Assembly: GCA_951230915.1 (NCBI GenBank)
Contig: OX579638.1
Span: 17,316,696-17,380,695, forward strand
Source: Antitrichia curtipendula
Lineage: Eukaryota > Streptophyta > Bryopsida > Hypnales > Leucodontaceae
DNA length: 64,000 bases
Direction of reading: 5' to 3'
In this document: piece by piece, positions 37,407 to 49,774 of the stretch
How positions within the stretch are numbered: the stretch's first letter is position 1
How the letters are laid out: every line of letters starts with the position of its first letter
Program-made: the position numbers and the translations under genes
Notes under the pieces: generated by a model
Databases searched by the model: none
What the model was told of the DNA's origin: nothing
What the model saw: the letters and a program-made list of their open reading frames with translations, nothing else

Positions 37407-40038
37407 TATAAACATAGAGCTTAAATTTTAAAAGCATTGACAAAAACCTACGTGAAGTTATAAAATTAAATACCACATGAATATTTTCAATATATTTCTA
37501 ACCTCTACCACTAAACAATAGCCTTCACACTACCTAACTCAATACACTCTATCAATCTTCATAATCTAGTTCATGGTAACTCCTTATACATCTTCACGAA
37601 GGCCAATTCTTTTAGTATAGTGATATTGTTTTTATTGCACAAACTTAGCTTGAAAAGAAATCCAATCTCACCAAAAGAAGTGTTAATATTTTGATCACCA
37701 CCTTTTTTTATTTGTATAGCTAAAGAACTATACCGCGATGCTTCAAAAAAATGATTTGTAGCAAATCCATACATGGACCAATCTTGAAAACTTTCCTAAA
37801 GTCCTACATGAATATCCAATGCATTGTACACATAAAGCAACATTCTATTTTCAAATTTTAAATTTGACGAGCTATTGAAGTTGTTTTCACTCACGTATAT
37901 ATCAAGTGTTGGATGGAGATTATCCTGCAACTATGGTTGAGAATCCAAGAAAATCCTTGCTTTGAGTGGTATGATCACTTGAATTGTTGAGAATGATAAT
38001 TCATTTGTTTCTACCCATTTCATGCATAAATTTGCCTTTGCTCTTGATAATACATTTAAGCCAATAGAAACAACATGCACATTGATAAACTTTGAGTTAT
38101 TAAATTTTTATTAGTATGTTAATAACATTTTGTAGATATAAACTAAAAAAAATTCAAGTTCTAGTAGAGGAGGAAATGTTACATTAAAAGCTTACGCTAT
38201 CCAAAGTTGTTATTTTTTCTTTCTTGATTCAATTTTTGAAGCCATCCATATGGTGGGTGAGTTTGCAAAGCGATTCAAGGCATTCATTTATTATTTGTGA
38301 TTTATCATTTGTAACATTGCAAGTTGCTTATTATTGTACTAGCTCTATAAGTTGTCTTCATCAACATAATATGCATTTGTTCATATTGATTTGTGCTATA
38401 CTTCCAAGGTAGTCAAGATCTCTAAATACAATCAAAAAAATGTTTCATCTTATGAACTTTGATGATGTTGAAGTTAGACTTTTGGAACTTTGACAAAGTC
38501 ATTTTAAACAAATTCACAACCCTATTACAAATCCAATTAGAAAAAATTTAGTATATTTATATTAGAGAATAAAATAAAGCCACAAATATACTCAAATGTA
38601 ACTAAATCTAATGTTTAACAATTACACTTGAAATACAAATTAATTGAGATTATTAAATGAAATTTACACCTTATTGAGAGTATGTCCAATTGTTTCAAAC
38701 TTGCATTTGTATATAAGTAGTAGCATGCATTTGTATGCATGCTATTTGATACCACTCTATGAAAAGGACAAAAGTTTATAAGTTTGAATCACTTGTTTTG
38801 GAAATAGACCTATCATGCACGAGATTATCACTTACGCACCATGAACAAACACCATAAATAATAATGGTAAGTTTAGCTATCAAATTTAAAAATGCTTAGC
38901 ATCATTCTATTAACATATAATAAACTTGTAAATTTGAGTGACAACTTGACAATGATTGATGATAATGATGATTATAGTCTCATTAAATCAACTACTAGTT
39001 TAACATGACAACAATGACACTTCAAATGATAATAATGCCAAAAGATAGAATAAAAATAAAAGATATTGAAAAAAAATAACATATACCTGCATAATTGCAT
39101 GGTATTCAAACACAACAAAGTTGGCGGTTGATCTAAAATACCTTCCTTTATCATTCCTAGGGATTCTAAATGCTGAAAATTGAGATATTTTCTTTAGTTC
39201 CAATAGTTGTCTATCCATTTGAATGAATGCTTTTTGATTCAAAGCCAAAATTCCATCTGCCATTTTCTTTAAACAAATAACTAATTTCTTGAAAATTCTA
39301 ATGTGAGATTAATGTAAGATATCAATATGAATTGCTTTGTAAAGATTACCAAGTTTAGTATTGCCTCCATTGACCCCCCACAGTGCACACTATAGATCAA
39401 TTTTGTATAAAATATTAAAAAAATTAATTTAATGAATATAAATTAAATATTTTCTAAAGAGATGATTAATTGTAATTATGACTAACTTGATCATAAGACT
39501 TTCTTTATTAGAAGCATATGACTAACACATATGATTCTAATATAAAAAATGAAGGGATAAAATAGATGGTATGAATTGTCAAAAATGGTCAAGTACAATA
39601 TACTTACAGGAATCAGATGCACATGCCACCTTGAGATGTCATCAACTCTTTAGTAGTCAATTGATTATGAATGGACACCTTCATGCTATTGAATATTTCT
39701 TTCATTTTTTTCTGTTCAACCTTCATAACTGATAGTAGTTGATGATAAATTCTTTTTTTTACATAAACATTTGTTTCATAGATATCGACACATGTTTGTA
39801 TCATATGCGAAGAATATATAAAAGAAAACATACACAACATGAGTAGAATCCATATAGTTGACAAGGGTGTACGTGACAATGACAATGAGGTCATTCACGA
39901 AAGCTTGTCTTTACAGCTTAGCTATTCATCCAAAATTATGCACTATTATCTAATACAAATTCAAATTGCAAATTATTGATTATTGACATATGTATGTTGA
40001 AATTTGATGATCTTGATCCTAAAAGGTCCCATTAGAAC

Positions 40039-40073
<35 letters not shown>

Positions 40074-40377
40074 ATGTATAATCTTGTGGATCCAAATCAA
40101 AAAATTGAAATACAACACTATATTTACATGTACTATATACAAATAATACTATGGTATGAGGGTGTACTTAAATCCAGCCATGTATTTAAATATAACAGTG
40201 TCAAAATATAGATTACAAATACACAACCTAAAATGTAGGGCTAGAAAAGACCTTTGGAGCCTTCAAGAATCGATTACATGAAGAATCTTTGAATTAATGC
40301 TTTTCAAACCAAGGTTCTTTAGATTTTGTTACACATTTTATATCCTTTAAATCTTAAAAAATACTAAGTCTTAACAA
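37407..40377. other. AT-rich intergenic region, no gene
   Basis: About 3 kb of AT-rich DNA with many stops in all frames. A simple (TA)n tract is at 40040-40071. No inverted ends or protein motifs were recognised, although parts may be decayed transposon sequence. Confidence 0.5.
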
Positions 40378-41112
40378 GGCAATTGCAAGAAACTCCTATT
40401 GATTTTGTTGTGTTTTTATAACATTTGTTTTCTTAGATCATTTAAGTTTTTTTTAAACAATTAAAAATAAATTATTTATTTATTTAAAGACCTTGAAGAA
40501 GATTTTATCCTAAGAAGATAGAGTAGGGATTAATCCTCCAAGTAAGAACTAAAAAAGAACAAAATCTCAAGAAAATAGGCACTTTGATGCTTTAATTTGT
40601 AAAAAATAGGAAGATAGTTCTCAAAAAGAAAAGAAAAATTGGACATTTGTAGTAACTTTATAGAAATGGTCATTCACCAAAAAAAAAAAATAATAATAAT
40701 TTATATATTTCAAAATGCATGCAAAAAAAAGCTCAATTTATTAACTTCCATATAATATATAATTAACTATTTTTAGAATTCTTTCACACAATAGCTTCTA
40801 ATCTAAGATACCATAAGACCATTCCTTTTAAATTTCAATTCCAAATTCATTTTTTGGGGGCTAGAAATAGTACTAAGCGCCTTTGAATTAGCGAGGGGGA
40901 CATTCAATTGAAGACTCTTATTAGATAATAAAATATTTTTGAAAAAAAATAAAGAATTATTCAAGATGTAGAATAGTCAAGTAGTCATGAGTACATCACC
41001 TCTAAATTTTGAGTCATATGGAGCCATCATGCAAAAGTTGTACCCAACAAACAAATCAATTAGAGATACGTAATAAAAAAACCCACCAATACAAGTGTTT
41101 CTTGCAATTGCC
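40378..41112. mobile_element. MITE family B, copy 3 (diverged)
   Basis: The left end GGCAATTGCAAGAAACTCCT pairs with the right end ACAAGTGTTTCTTGCAATTGCC. It shares the TTGCAAGAAAC core of the family with copies 1 and 2, but the interior is more diverged. Parts of it resemble 54579-54944. Confidence 0.7.
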
Positions 41113-41547
41113 CAACAATGTTTATGAAGGTGACTTGATTTTTCAACTAAAATATTTTCTTTGCATTGATCTTTCATAAAAATTGTGCAAATAGTGTTTA
41201 CCACCATTTTGTGTTTATAAAAATATGCTCATAACTAGAATGCCTTCCTAAGGAGACTCCAACTTTTGACTTGAACTCTACACTTCAAAACATGTTTTTA
41301 ATCAGTTTCTTTTGAACGACAAGGAAGCACATTTAATGAATTTGAATTGATAATTTTTGAACAATTATTGAATTACTCATGAATTTTTTAAATCAAAATT
41401 GGAAGAGGTTGTTTTAAAATTATTATCTTCACTATGAAATGTTTATTTTAGGAACCTTGATAATTCTAATAGGCACACCTATGTTAGAACCTGGGGTAGT
41501 TGAAGCACATCCCATCTTTATAACATTGTATAACCAAACAATTGGTC

Positions 41548-42700
41548 CTCTAGATAGAAGAAAAACGTATCTACCACAATCGGCTAAAATGCAACTAAAT
41601 GTCATATACTCCTATACAACTACCTTGCAACTTTAGCCCTCTCTATTTGCACCAAATTCTTATATTATTATTCGATGTCATTGTTTTACATCATTAGTAC
41701 AATGTTTTAGTTGCAAAATAGTTGTAGAATGAAGTGTAGAATTACAAGAGTTGTAACATAATTCAAATTTAAAATGAATGTGAAATTATTCTCCATCCAA
41801 TATTCATCTTAGTTGTTGATGTGGACAAGTCTATCATTTGTGGAATCCATTGTGTATATTTGTAGTAGCAAAAAACAACTAGCAATAGTAAAATGATGAT
41901 AGTTATTTCTTAGTCAATTCCTAGTTGTTTTCTTAGTCATTCCTAGTCATTTTTTAGTTATTTCCTAGTCGTTTATTAGTTGTTTCCTAGTTGTTTCTAA
42001 AGTCATTTCCCAATTGTCTTATATTAATTGTGACATATCAATTGTCAAGAGTACTATTAAATTGGACATATAAGACTTGTAAGTTGTGTTCTATTGTAAT
42101 GAATTCTGTTAATAGGATTCTAAAATTTCTATAATTTCTAGATTTTTATATTTTGTAGATATCTACATTCTATAGAAATCTGAAAAAAGTTCTAAAATTC
42201 AAGAAATTTTAAAACCTATGAAATTGTAAAGTTTTCTAAACCATTGAAATCTATTAAATACTAATATTCAAAATCTAAAAATCTAAAAAAGAAGCTAGAT
42301 CTGAAATTCTGAAATCTACAAATCATTGAGACAAGAATTTCAAAATCTATAAGTCATATACAAATTGCAATGAAGTCGTAATGAGTCATAATAAAGTTAT
42401 AGATGAGTTGCGAACAAGTCATACATTAGTTGCAAATGAGTTGCTAACAAGTTGCACAATTCATTGATTGAGTGAGTGACTAGCTTCACATGGCAGCAAA
42501 TATCACATAAGCAACCATGTTAAAAAAATTATTTGATTAAGATCTAAGTAGGTTGTCATGCTTGGGACTACAATTTGACATGTGATTTGTCCACAACGAC
42601 TGCAAGTCTCCAGATTCTCACCAATTGCAAATTAATGTTTCATGCAACCCGAAAACCAATTGTTATTTGAAGTTGCCAAATCCCTCATTTTCTTCTAGTG
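41548..42700. mobile_element. CACTA element, copy 2, inverted and degenerate
   Basis: The right end TTTTCTTCTAGTG is the complement of copy 1's left end, and the left end CTCTAGATAGAAGAAAAACG is a decayed form of copy 1's right end. Long stretches match copy 1 in reverse orientation, including the phrase GTCATATAC...CAACTA...CTCTCTA...GCACCAAAT just inside. The internal AGTTGTTTCCTAGT-type repeats are dense at 41905-42015. Confidence 0.75.
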
Positions 42701-45044
42701 TTTCCATGTTGGAAAGGTATTGTGCTTTGCTAGATACCTAGGAAGGACTTCTCATTTAATTCAAAGATTGGGGTTGGCTAAAGAACCATAGGAGATAATT
42801 TTGTTCATTCTAGAGGTCCCGCTTTTCAAGGGTGAAAAAATAGAGCATTGCTTCATTGGTAAACAATGTTATGTTACATGTGAATAGTGGTTTTATTAGG
42901 TATGACCCTCCTAATGAAAATGATTATTGCATAGACTTGTATTTTGACTTGAGTTTTGAAATCCAAACTGATTAATTCTACTACCTCTCAAAAGTGCACC
43001 GTATAAGTACCGTATTTAAATACAATACAGTATGCCCAATTGGCAGGAGAATCGACGTCGATACCTACCAATCAAGCTTGTAGGAGGCCGGGGCCCTAGG
43101 ACTCCGCCTAGCTAGCTGCTCAGATTGCAATCAGTCATCTTTTGAGTCTGTGAGCCAGATGTCAGATAGTCAAACTTGTCAACATGATCGATATGTGTGA
43201 AATTGTGATGTAGCTCCTCAATGTTGATTTCTCTGATATTGGGGTACAAGTACTTCCTCCTGGCCAGATTTTTTTGTTGAAATAGGAAATACTTTGGGCT
43301 CAGAGCTGCATGCCATGCATGGGCCATGGCCGGTACGTACGAAGCTTACAGCTAGCTACCTAGCTACCTCCTGCACATAACAACAAACAATGTGCTTCGA
43401 TTCTGCACTAACTCTCTAGCTACAAGATAAATCGATCCGTTGGCTTCCCTGTTGGCTTGGCGAAAGTCACCAGGGCCGGTACGTCTAGCTAGGCCTCGTT
43501 CAAAAACCTCTTATTCTCAGTCTACTGACTCTAACTTCTCATAAGCAGGGGCTTGCAGTACTAACGGCTGGAACATCGTCAACGGCATGTCTGTCAAGTT
43601 GTCTCTCTCGAGTTTGACTATTTTGGGGTTGTTACAAGACCAGAACCAATGCTACACTGCCACAAATTCGATCAACATCAAAGTTAGTACTGGCTTCTAC
43701 TAATTAATTAACTTTGCAATCGTAAATATCAATTTCGTTACATTGGTGGAAACTTCACGATCATATATATAATTAGCAATTTTTCAGGTGGGCGTACGAA
43801 TGAAAACCTAAATTTTAGTAAGAGTTTTGTGCAGCAGACTGCAGACAATTGTGCTGCTGGTCCAAGTCAGGCCGGTAATATAATCGCAAAGATTGATTGC
43901 AATGTAGCATAATTGACTTTGTTAGAAAGGAGAAGGACTCCGTTTGACATTGTTGTACGTGAAATGTTTGTTTTTATTCACAACAGATCGAAATCATGGT
44001 CTGCATTAGTAGAAAACAAACCACAATGACAGATTGATGACAAATTAATTAGACCAGTTGTCGTTCTTCTCGCGGTCATTTCCCACATTAATTCCAGTAC
44101 TACCGATTACTGTCAATACTACCGATTATGCACCTGGTTGTCACACACATAGTCCATCCATTACCTGTCTGGCTGGAATCATCCTCACATTACTACCCAG
44201 TTAACTTAGGTGTTCTCACTGTAAGTTAAACCATCCCAAGTCTTTCTTCTTCAATTCTTCTACGATATCCCTTTCCTTCACCTATTTTTTGCAGTATTTG
44301 ACAAACGGATACCTACATTGTCACACCTCAGCTTTAAAGCAATTTGCAAGTGGCATGCCGCAATTGATCGATGTTACCCTGTCCTTTTCCACAGCTTTGC
44401 TGTGGTCTGTGGAGAGCACTAGCTACGTACAGTTGCTCGATCGCAGAGGGTAAGTCTGTAACAAGTCAAACTCGTAATGATGATTCGCTTTTTTGGTGAT
44501 GATCGATGTTGCAGAAATCGATCAGCGGGGCTCTCAACGCGTAACTTACCTCCATGCTTTCAGTTTCTGCAGGGCACCCACCGACAGAGACAGACAGTGA
44601 GAGATCGAGGGGAGAGGGAGGGAGTGGCCGGATAGATAGCTAGTGGTTGCATTGCCCGGACCGGTTGTTCATGCACTGGTGGCCTGGATTTCAATTTATT
44701 TGATAGAATAATACTCCGTAAGGTTTGAGGCCGGCAGACCTGTTCCCACCACCAAACTCGATCGCATGCGAATCGATACGCATCTGAACTCTGCTAGACC
44801 TGCACTTTTCTGACCTTATCGACTGACATGGCAGGCTCTGCCACATGGCAGGCTTTACGTTCCATCTTCCAAGGTCAATCGCCACTCAAGCCCGGGCCAC
44901 ACAACCAGGGCTCTTTTCTGTCTCTTTTGTCATTTTTTATGAAGTGCTGTAGTGGCGATGTAAAATGCTACAGTGGTGCTCCAAATTTCAAACATTCATC
45001 CACGTACTGGATAGAAAATCAGTATCACATTACAACTGATTAGC
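42701..45044. other. Intergenic; one small ATG frame of unknown status
   Basis: From about 43020 to 44900 the base composition is more balanced than the flanks and CTAGCTAG words are common. A minus-strand ATG frame of 71 codons at 43327-43112 (MAHAWHAALSPKYFLF...) has a good start context but no motif I recognise and no supporting neighbours. I leave it as unassigned. Confidence 0.4.
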
Positions 45045-45292
45045 ACATCATCAGGAAAAAGCCACCCATTGCTGCAGTATTGCTTCAATGGGTTAACAGT
45101 ATAGTACTAAAGTGTATTGTTGCAGTATTGAAACAATATAATTTTAATAAAAATGCAAGGCTCCCATTGCTTCAATATTCTTGCATTATTATTTGCAGTA
45201 ATGCAACAATATACTTTCAATACTATACTGTTAACCCAATGAAACAATATTGCAACAATATTGAAGCAATGAGGGGTACTTTCCTGATGATG
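45045..45292. mobile_element. Foldback MITE
   Basis: The two halves are reverse complements across almost the whole 248 bp: outer ends ACATCATCAGGAAA and TTTCCTGATGATGT, inner words GGGTTAACAGTATAGTA and TACTATACTGTTAACCC. A single-stranded transcript would fold into one long hairpin. No coding capacity. Confidence 0.8.
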
Positions 45293-45769
45293 TCCATAAC
45301 TATGTTTTCATCCACAATCTGGCGATCTCATCCAAGATTTGTTTTTTTGGTTTGAGTTTTATGGAAAAACATTTCATAGTTTGTTGCCATTTTTTAGCCA
45401 AGTTCTTTTTTTCTAGTGCAATCATGTTTCATAAAGCCAAAAAAACCCACCTCCACACAACACATTGAACCAACTCCTTCACTTATGGACACCATGGCAC
45501 TCGATTGCACCATTTCAAAATAAATCTCTACTTTTTTTCAAATAAAAATAGTCTTTCTTTTTCGTGCCAATTTTTTTTAATTTCTATTTAAAATGTGGGT
45601 GAAGACTCCAAATTTGAACAAAAAGATTAATAAGTGCGGGCGTAAATGTCATTGAAAAGTATTTTTTGGTCCAAAAAATGGATGAATTCAGAAATACATT
45701 GCTTTGCAAAATTTGAAGCAATTGCCATCTCAGAATTTTTGTCAAAAAGTAATTTAAAAAAAAACACCT

Positions 45770-46492
45770 TGCAAGGTCATTGTAAAAAATACTTCCTTAT
45801 TTTTGTAGTGTTTGTCATAGTATTTGTTGTACTATGACCTTTTGGAAAAAAAATTATTTAAAAATAAAATAAAATATATATAATTAGTATAATACCAAAG
45901 ATAACATGTCACCAAAATTTGAGACCTAAGAAAAATGTGGATAAAAAGTTATTCACAAAATAGAGTTACTACATTCAAATATGAAGAATAATTTTTAAAG
46001 AAACTAAAAATTGGCCATTTGGAAGGACTTTATGGTGATGAGATTCCACAAAAAGAATGATCAGATTCTTAAAAAGATTCTTGAAAAAAAATTCAATGAT
46101 CAAAAAATGCTCGCGTAAGGGCCTCTATTTACATGGACATGGAGGACATTAAATAATGTAGTTTAAGATGCCCCTTGGTAGACACATACCCTCTTAATGT
46201 CAACATAGACTACAAGAATTTCAACTCCAGATCATTAAATTTGGGTACTCCAAGTGCATAAAAAAAAACCTAAACCTCAAATTGTGACAAATAATCAAAA
46301 TTCACTATTAAATTTTGATTATTATTATTTTTTATTTCAAAAAATTAAAAGATATAATTAATATCAAGTTAGACATCTCCAATAAAAATTCCATGTTCTT
46401 AGAACTTGGGATTCAAAAGTTATAGCGGAAGAGAAAAAATCACTCCAATTGTGACAAAGAATAGGGCAAGTGTTTTTTGCAATGACCTTGCA
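45770..46492. mobile_element. MITE family B, copy 4 (variant ends)
   Basis: The left end TGCAAGGTCATTGTAAAAAA and right end, reverse-complemented TGCAAGGTCATTGCAAAAAA, match closely. Just inside the right end it has ACAAAGAATAGGGCAAGTGT, nearly the same phrase as in copies 1 and 2, which ties this variant to family B. Confidence 0.65.
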
Positions 46493-48844
46493 TTGAACTA
46501 GTTGTTGTTTCAATGGAAGATTTGCATTTAGGTTATTTTTCTTCATTTACTTAAGGCACTACAAACAACGATCCTCATAGGAGTGATGTAGTTGTTATAT
46601 CCATATATATAGATGAAAAAGCAAAATGTAGATGAAGCTTAAATTATTCATCTAAAAGAATATACATTCATCCCCCAAAAGAACAATATTTGTCTTTAGA
46701 ATATTTAACAAACCAACATTTTCCATCCATTGAAAATGAAGGGAATATATCACTAAATAATCCCTTAAATCACTTTCGAGCAAATTAAAATATTGCTAAA
46801 AGAGTCCCATTACTTGCATCTTACTAAGGGACAAAAAATCAATCAAAAGGATGTAAATGTTGACAATAAGAAGGTAAGATTTTAGTTGAATTTTAGATTT
46901 TTTGAATATAAAATAAAATTTTGATGTCAAGAATTTTTTTTGCCAACTAAGTAGAATATTAAACCACCGGTCATTCTTTTGGGAGCTAAGTGTTAGATGT
47001 CAACAAATGTTTTAGACAAGCTACAAGGCTATAGATTATTTATCATATTTATAACAATTGCGTTGAAAATAATTAGATATTAATTTGTAGAGTGGCTATT
47101 GATTAAATGGAAACAAAAAAATCTTAATAAGGATTTTAATTTTTGAAATGACCAATGATGTCATCTTCTGGATGTCATGGAGCTTGAGATGAGGCCTTCG
47201 GCATTGGCTTGTACTCTTGCAACAATTGAAAAGTCATCCCAAAGTCCTACTTGCTCACTAATCAAGGTGGCATGGACATGCCTTATAGTAAAGTCCATGA
47301 TAGAGGTATGGCAAAGTGGGAGTCAAATTTTGATTTTGCACCACCCCAAGCACTAGAGTGGTTGTTATATTAGTGTACATAATCCTCAAAGGCGATTGTG
47401 ATGGTTGCAATGATTGATTCCAATCTCTGCATTCAAATTCAGTTTAAGAGAGCATACCACTCATTTTGCTTGCACAAAACATTGCCAATAGTAGGAAAAA
47501 TGCCACTAGAGTTTTATTCCGTCCATTAGAGATCGCACTTGCATAATTTGCATTCTCAAAGTCTAGTATGCGAGATGTCCATATTTTCCTAATTAAATGT
47601 GAATGATTTTAGTTCTTCTGAATTTGCAACACTTGAAATCTTTGCCTCTGAAAGTGGCGGATGTTTTTTATTTGGCATCATATCCAACAGATTCCACACT
47701 AGGGCAAGAAGAATCTAGATTGTGCTCCAAACAGTTTTCTCCCATAGCATTGATTGATTCATACTATGTTATTTCCTGAGGAAATAAAAGTAAACGAAAA
47801 TGCAACCATAGGCATAGTACAAAGCAAATACAATGCATGAACAACTCCTAAATTTGTCTCTAACATTGCTTTAGCAAAGACAAAGAGAAGTATATCATGC
47901 TTGGAGAGTAATATAAGGAGTTCAATACTTAGTTATGGAGCAAGAGATTCACATCTTGAACACAACATCAAGATGCTACGCTGGATGTTTTTGTTGACAT
48001 AAAGATACGGGATATTACAATGGATGTCACTTAAGTTCCGTTGTCATAAAGTTTACTATCTATCCGGATAAGTACAGGGCTCTTAGGTGTGGTAAATGTT
48101 TGTGAAAGGGGAAAAATACCCAAAAGACTAAGGAAACCTTAATCCAATATCTATCCAATCCATGGAATCCCAAAGAACCTAGTCCTACAACAAGTAAGAT
48201 AACAATGCTATTCCTTTAACAAATTTTCCTTGCTTGAAATTTAAACCCTGAAAGCCAATTATTGAACCCTATAAAATGCAATAGCATTCAAAAGCCTCTC
48301 AAATTTTCCTATTGCACCCTCTTAAGCTCTAAAGTTTAGCCCTCCTGAGAACACACAAAAAACAAATGAAATTTACAAGACCACAAACACAATTTACTCA
48401 ATAATTTACAAGAAGAAACGATTCCAAATAAGTGATGATATATTAAATTGTCTTTGGTTCCTTCCAACTTAGATTACAAGGTTTTGTTCAAACCAAATCC
48501 ATCCAAATCAAAAGAGAAAGTCAAAGTATCAAAAACCAAGAGAGCTCCAAAGAAGGAAGCCAAATTTTAAGCACCCACCAGAAAGTTTCGAGGTTGTGCA
48601 AACATTATGGGACAAATGCTCAACCAAACCCTAGCCACCTCAAGAGTCTCCTCCCCCAACAAGGCTAACAACCCAAAGAGTCTAATCCAACGGGGGGGTT
48701 TTCATTTCTGACATATGGATGAAAAGGCGATACCAGGATGTGTGTCGTAGTGGTTGTGGCGATTTACAGGTAAAGAGGGCAAAATTTCTGTGGCGATAAC
48801 TTATAATTCAGGGGTGTCAGTCTAGGCAATATTCTATGCTTTGA
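46493..48844. other. Intergenic, no gene recognised
   Basis: AT-rich up to about 47150; the stretch 47150-47700 has more balanced composition and could be a decayed retroelement, but no frame is open and no domain was recognised. The end of this segment leads into the repeats beside the hAT gene. Confidence 0.4.
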
Positions 48845-48990
48845 GAGATCTATTTGGGCGATACTTTTTTTTTTAACGCTGTTTGGGCGATACATTTGTT
48901 TGGGCCCCTCTTTTTGGGCGATACATTTTTTTTGGTTAACAGTATTTGGGCGATACATTCTTTTCGGTTAACTCTGTTTGGGTGATTAAA
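48845..48990. repeat. Short direct repeats TTTGGGCGATACATT beside hAT gene
   Basis: TTTGGGCGATAC-type words occur at about 48852, 48890, 48924 and 48945, with a degenerate copy near 48977. They lie 0.8-0.9 kb beyond the 3' end of the hAT transposase gene. Clustered short subterminal repeats are typical transposase-binding sites of hAT elements. A scattered GGCGAT word also occurs on the other side (about 53220 and 53404). I did not find the terminal repeats or the 8-bp duplication. Confidence 0.5.
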
Positions 48991-49774
48991 CTAGATCTGA
49001 TGGCCTGCAGTACTGGCGATCTGGGCGGTTGCAACCTGGAACTTGGCAAAATGCAAGTGTAACATAAAAGTGTTTTAAAAAAATCATAGGAATCCTCAAT
49101 ACTTGAACTACAAGCTAATATACACACTGATGCGAAAGACACACATACATGCGCCCACCCCAAACCCCCTCCAATGCCAAAGTAAGCAAATAGGTAAAAA
49201 AATGAACAACAAAATGGAAAGTTAGGAACATAAAATAGTACCTCTGAAGCTGCACCGTGCCCTGCAACCACCACAAGCCCCCTCCGATGCTAAAGTCAGT
49301 AGGGTCTTCAGTAAGGAACCTAAATCCTTAACATGCTATCCAAATTGATAACAGAGGAGTACCAATACATTCACAAGCACTTACAAGTCATAGAATATGA
49401 ACAAGCATCTCCATTTCCCGCAAGTAACATGAACAAGCATTCCCATTTCCTGCAAGCAATTACACAGTAATGACACAACGAACATCAACGGGGTGGCTCG
49501 TGCAGTGTTTGGGCAATAGAATTTTTTTAGTGTGGGACTACGTCCCTCCTGAAGTCTTCAACATAAGGAAAACAAACAATATCACATGCATGGACATGCA
49601 TCTGCCTGTAATCGTAAACTGACTACGAAAGAAGGAAAGAAGATTCTCACCCCAGCATGATCTAAGTCCACTACTTCTCTAAATGCAGACTACAACTCCT
49701 AGACTTTTTACTACCTGCTGCACAAAATTTGACCCCTGGAAGATTACACCTACAAAGAAAACCTCAAACTGGCA

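Noticed and set aside
47150..47700. Possible decayed retrotransposon
   Set aside because: Composition suggests former coding DNA, but no frame is open and no reverse transcriptase, integrase or gag motif could be read.
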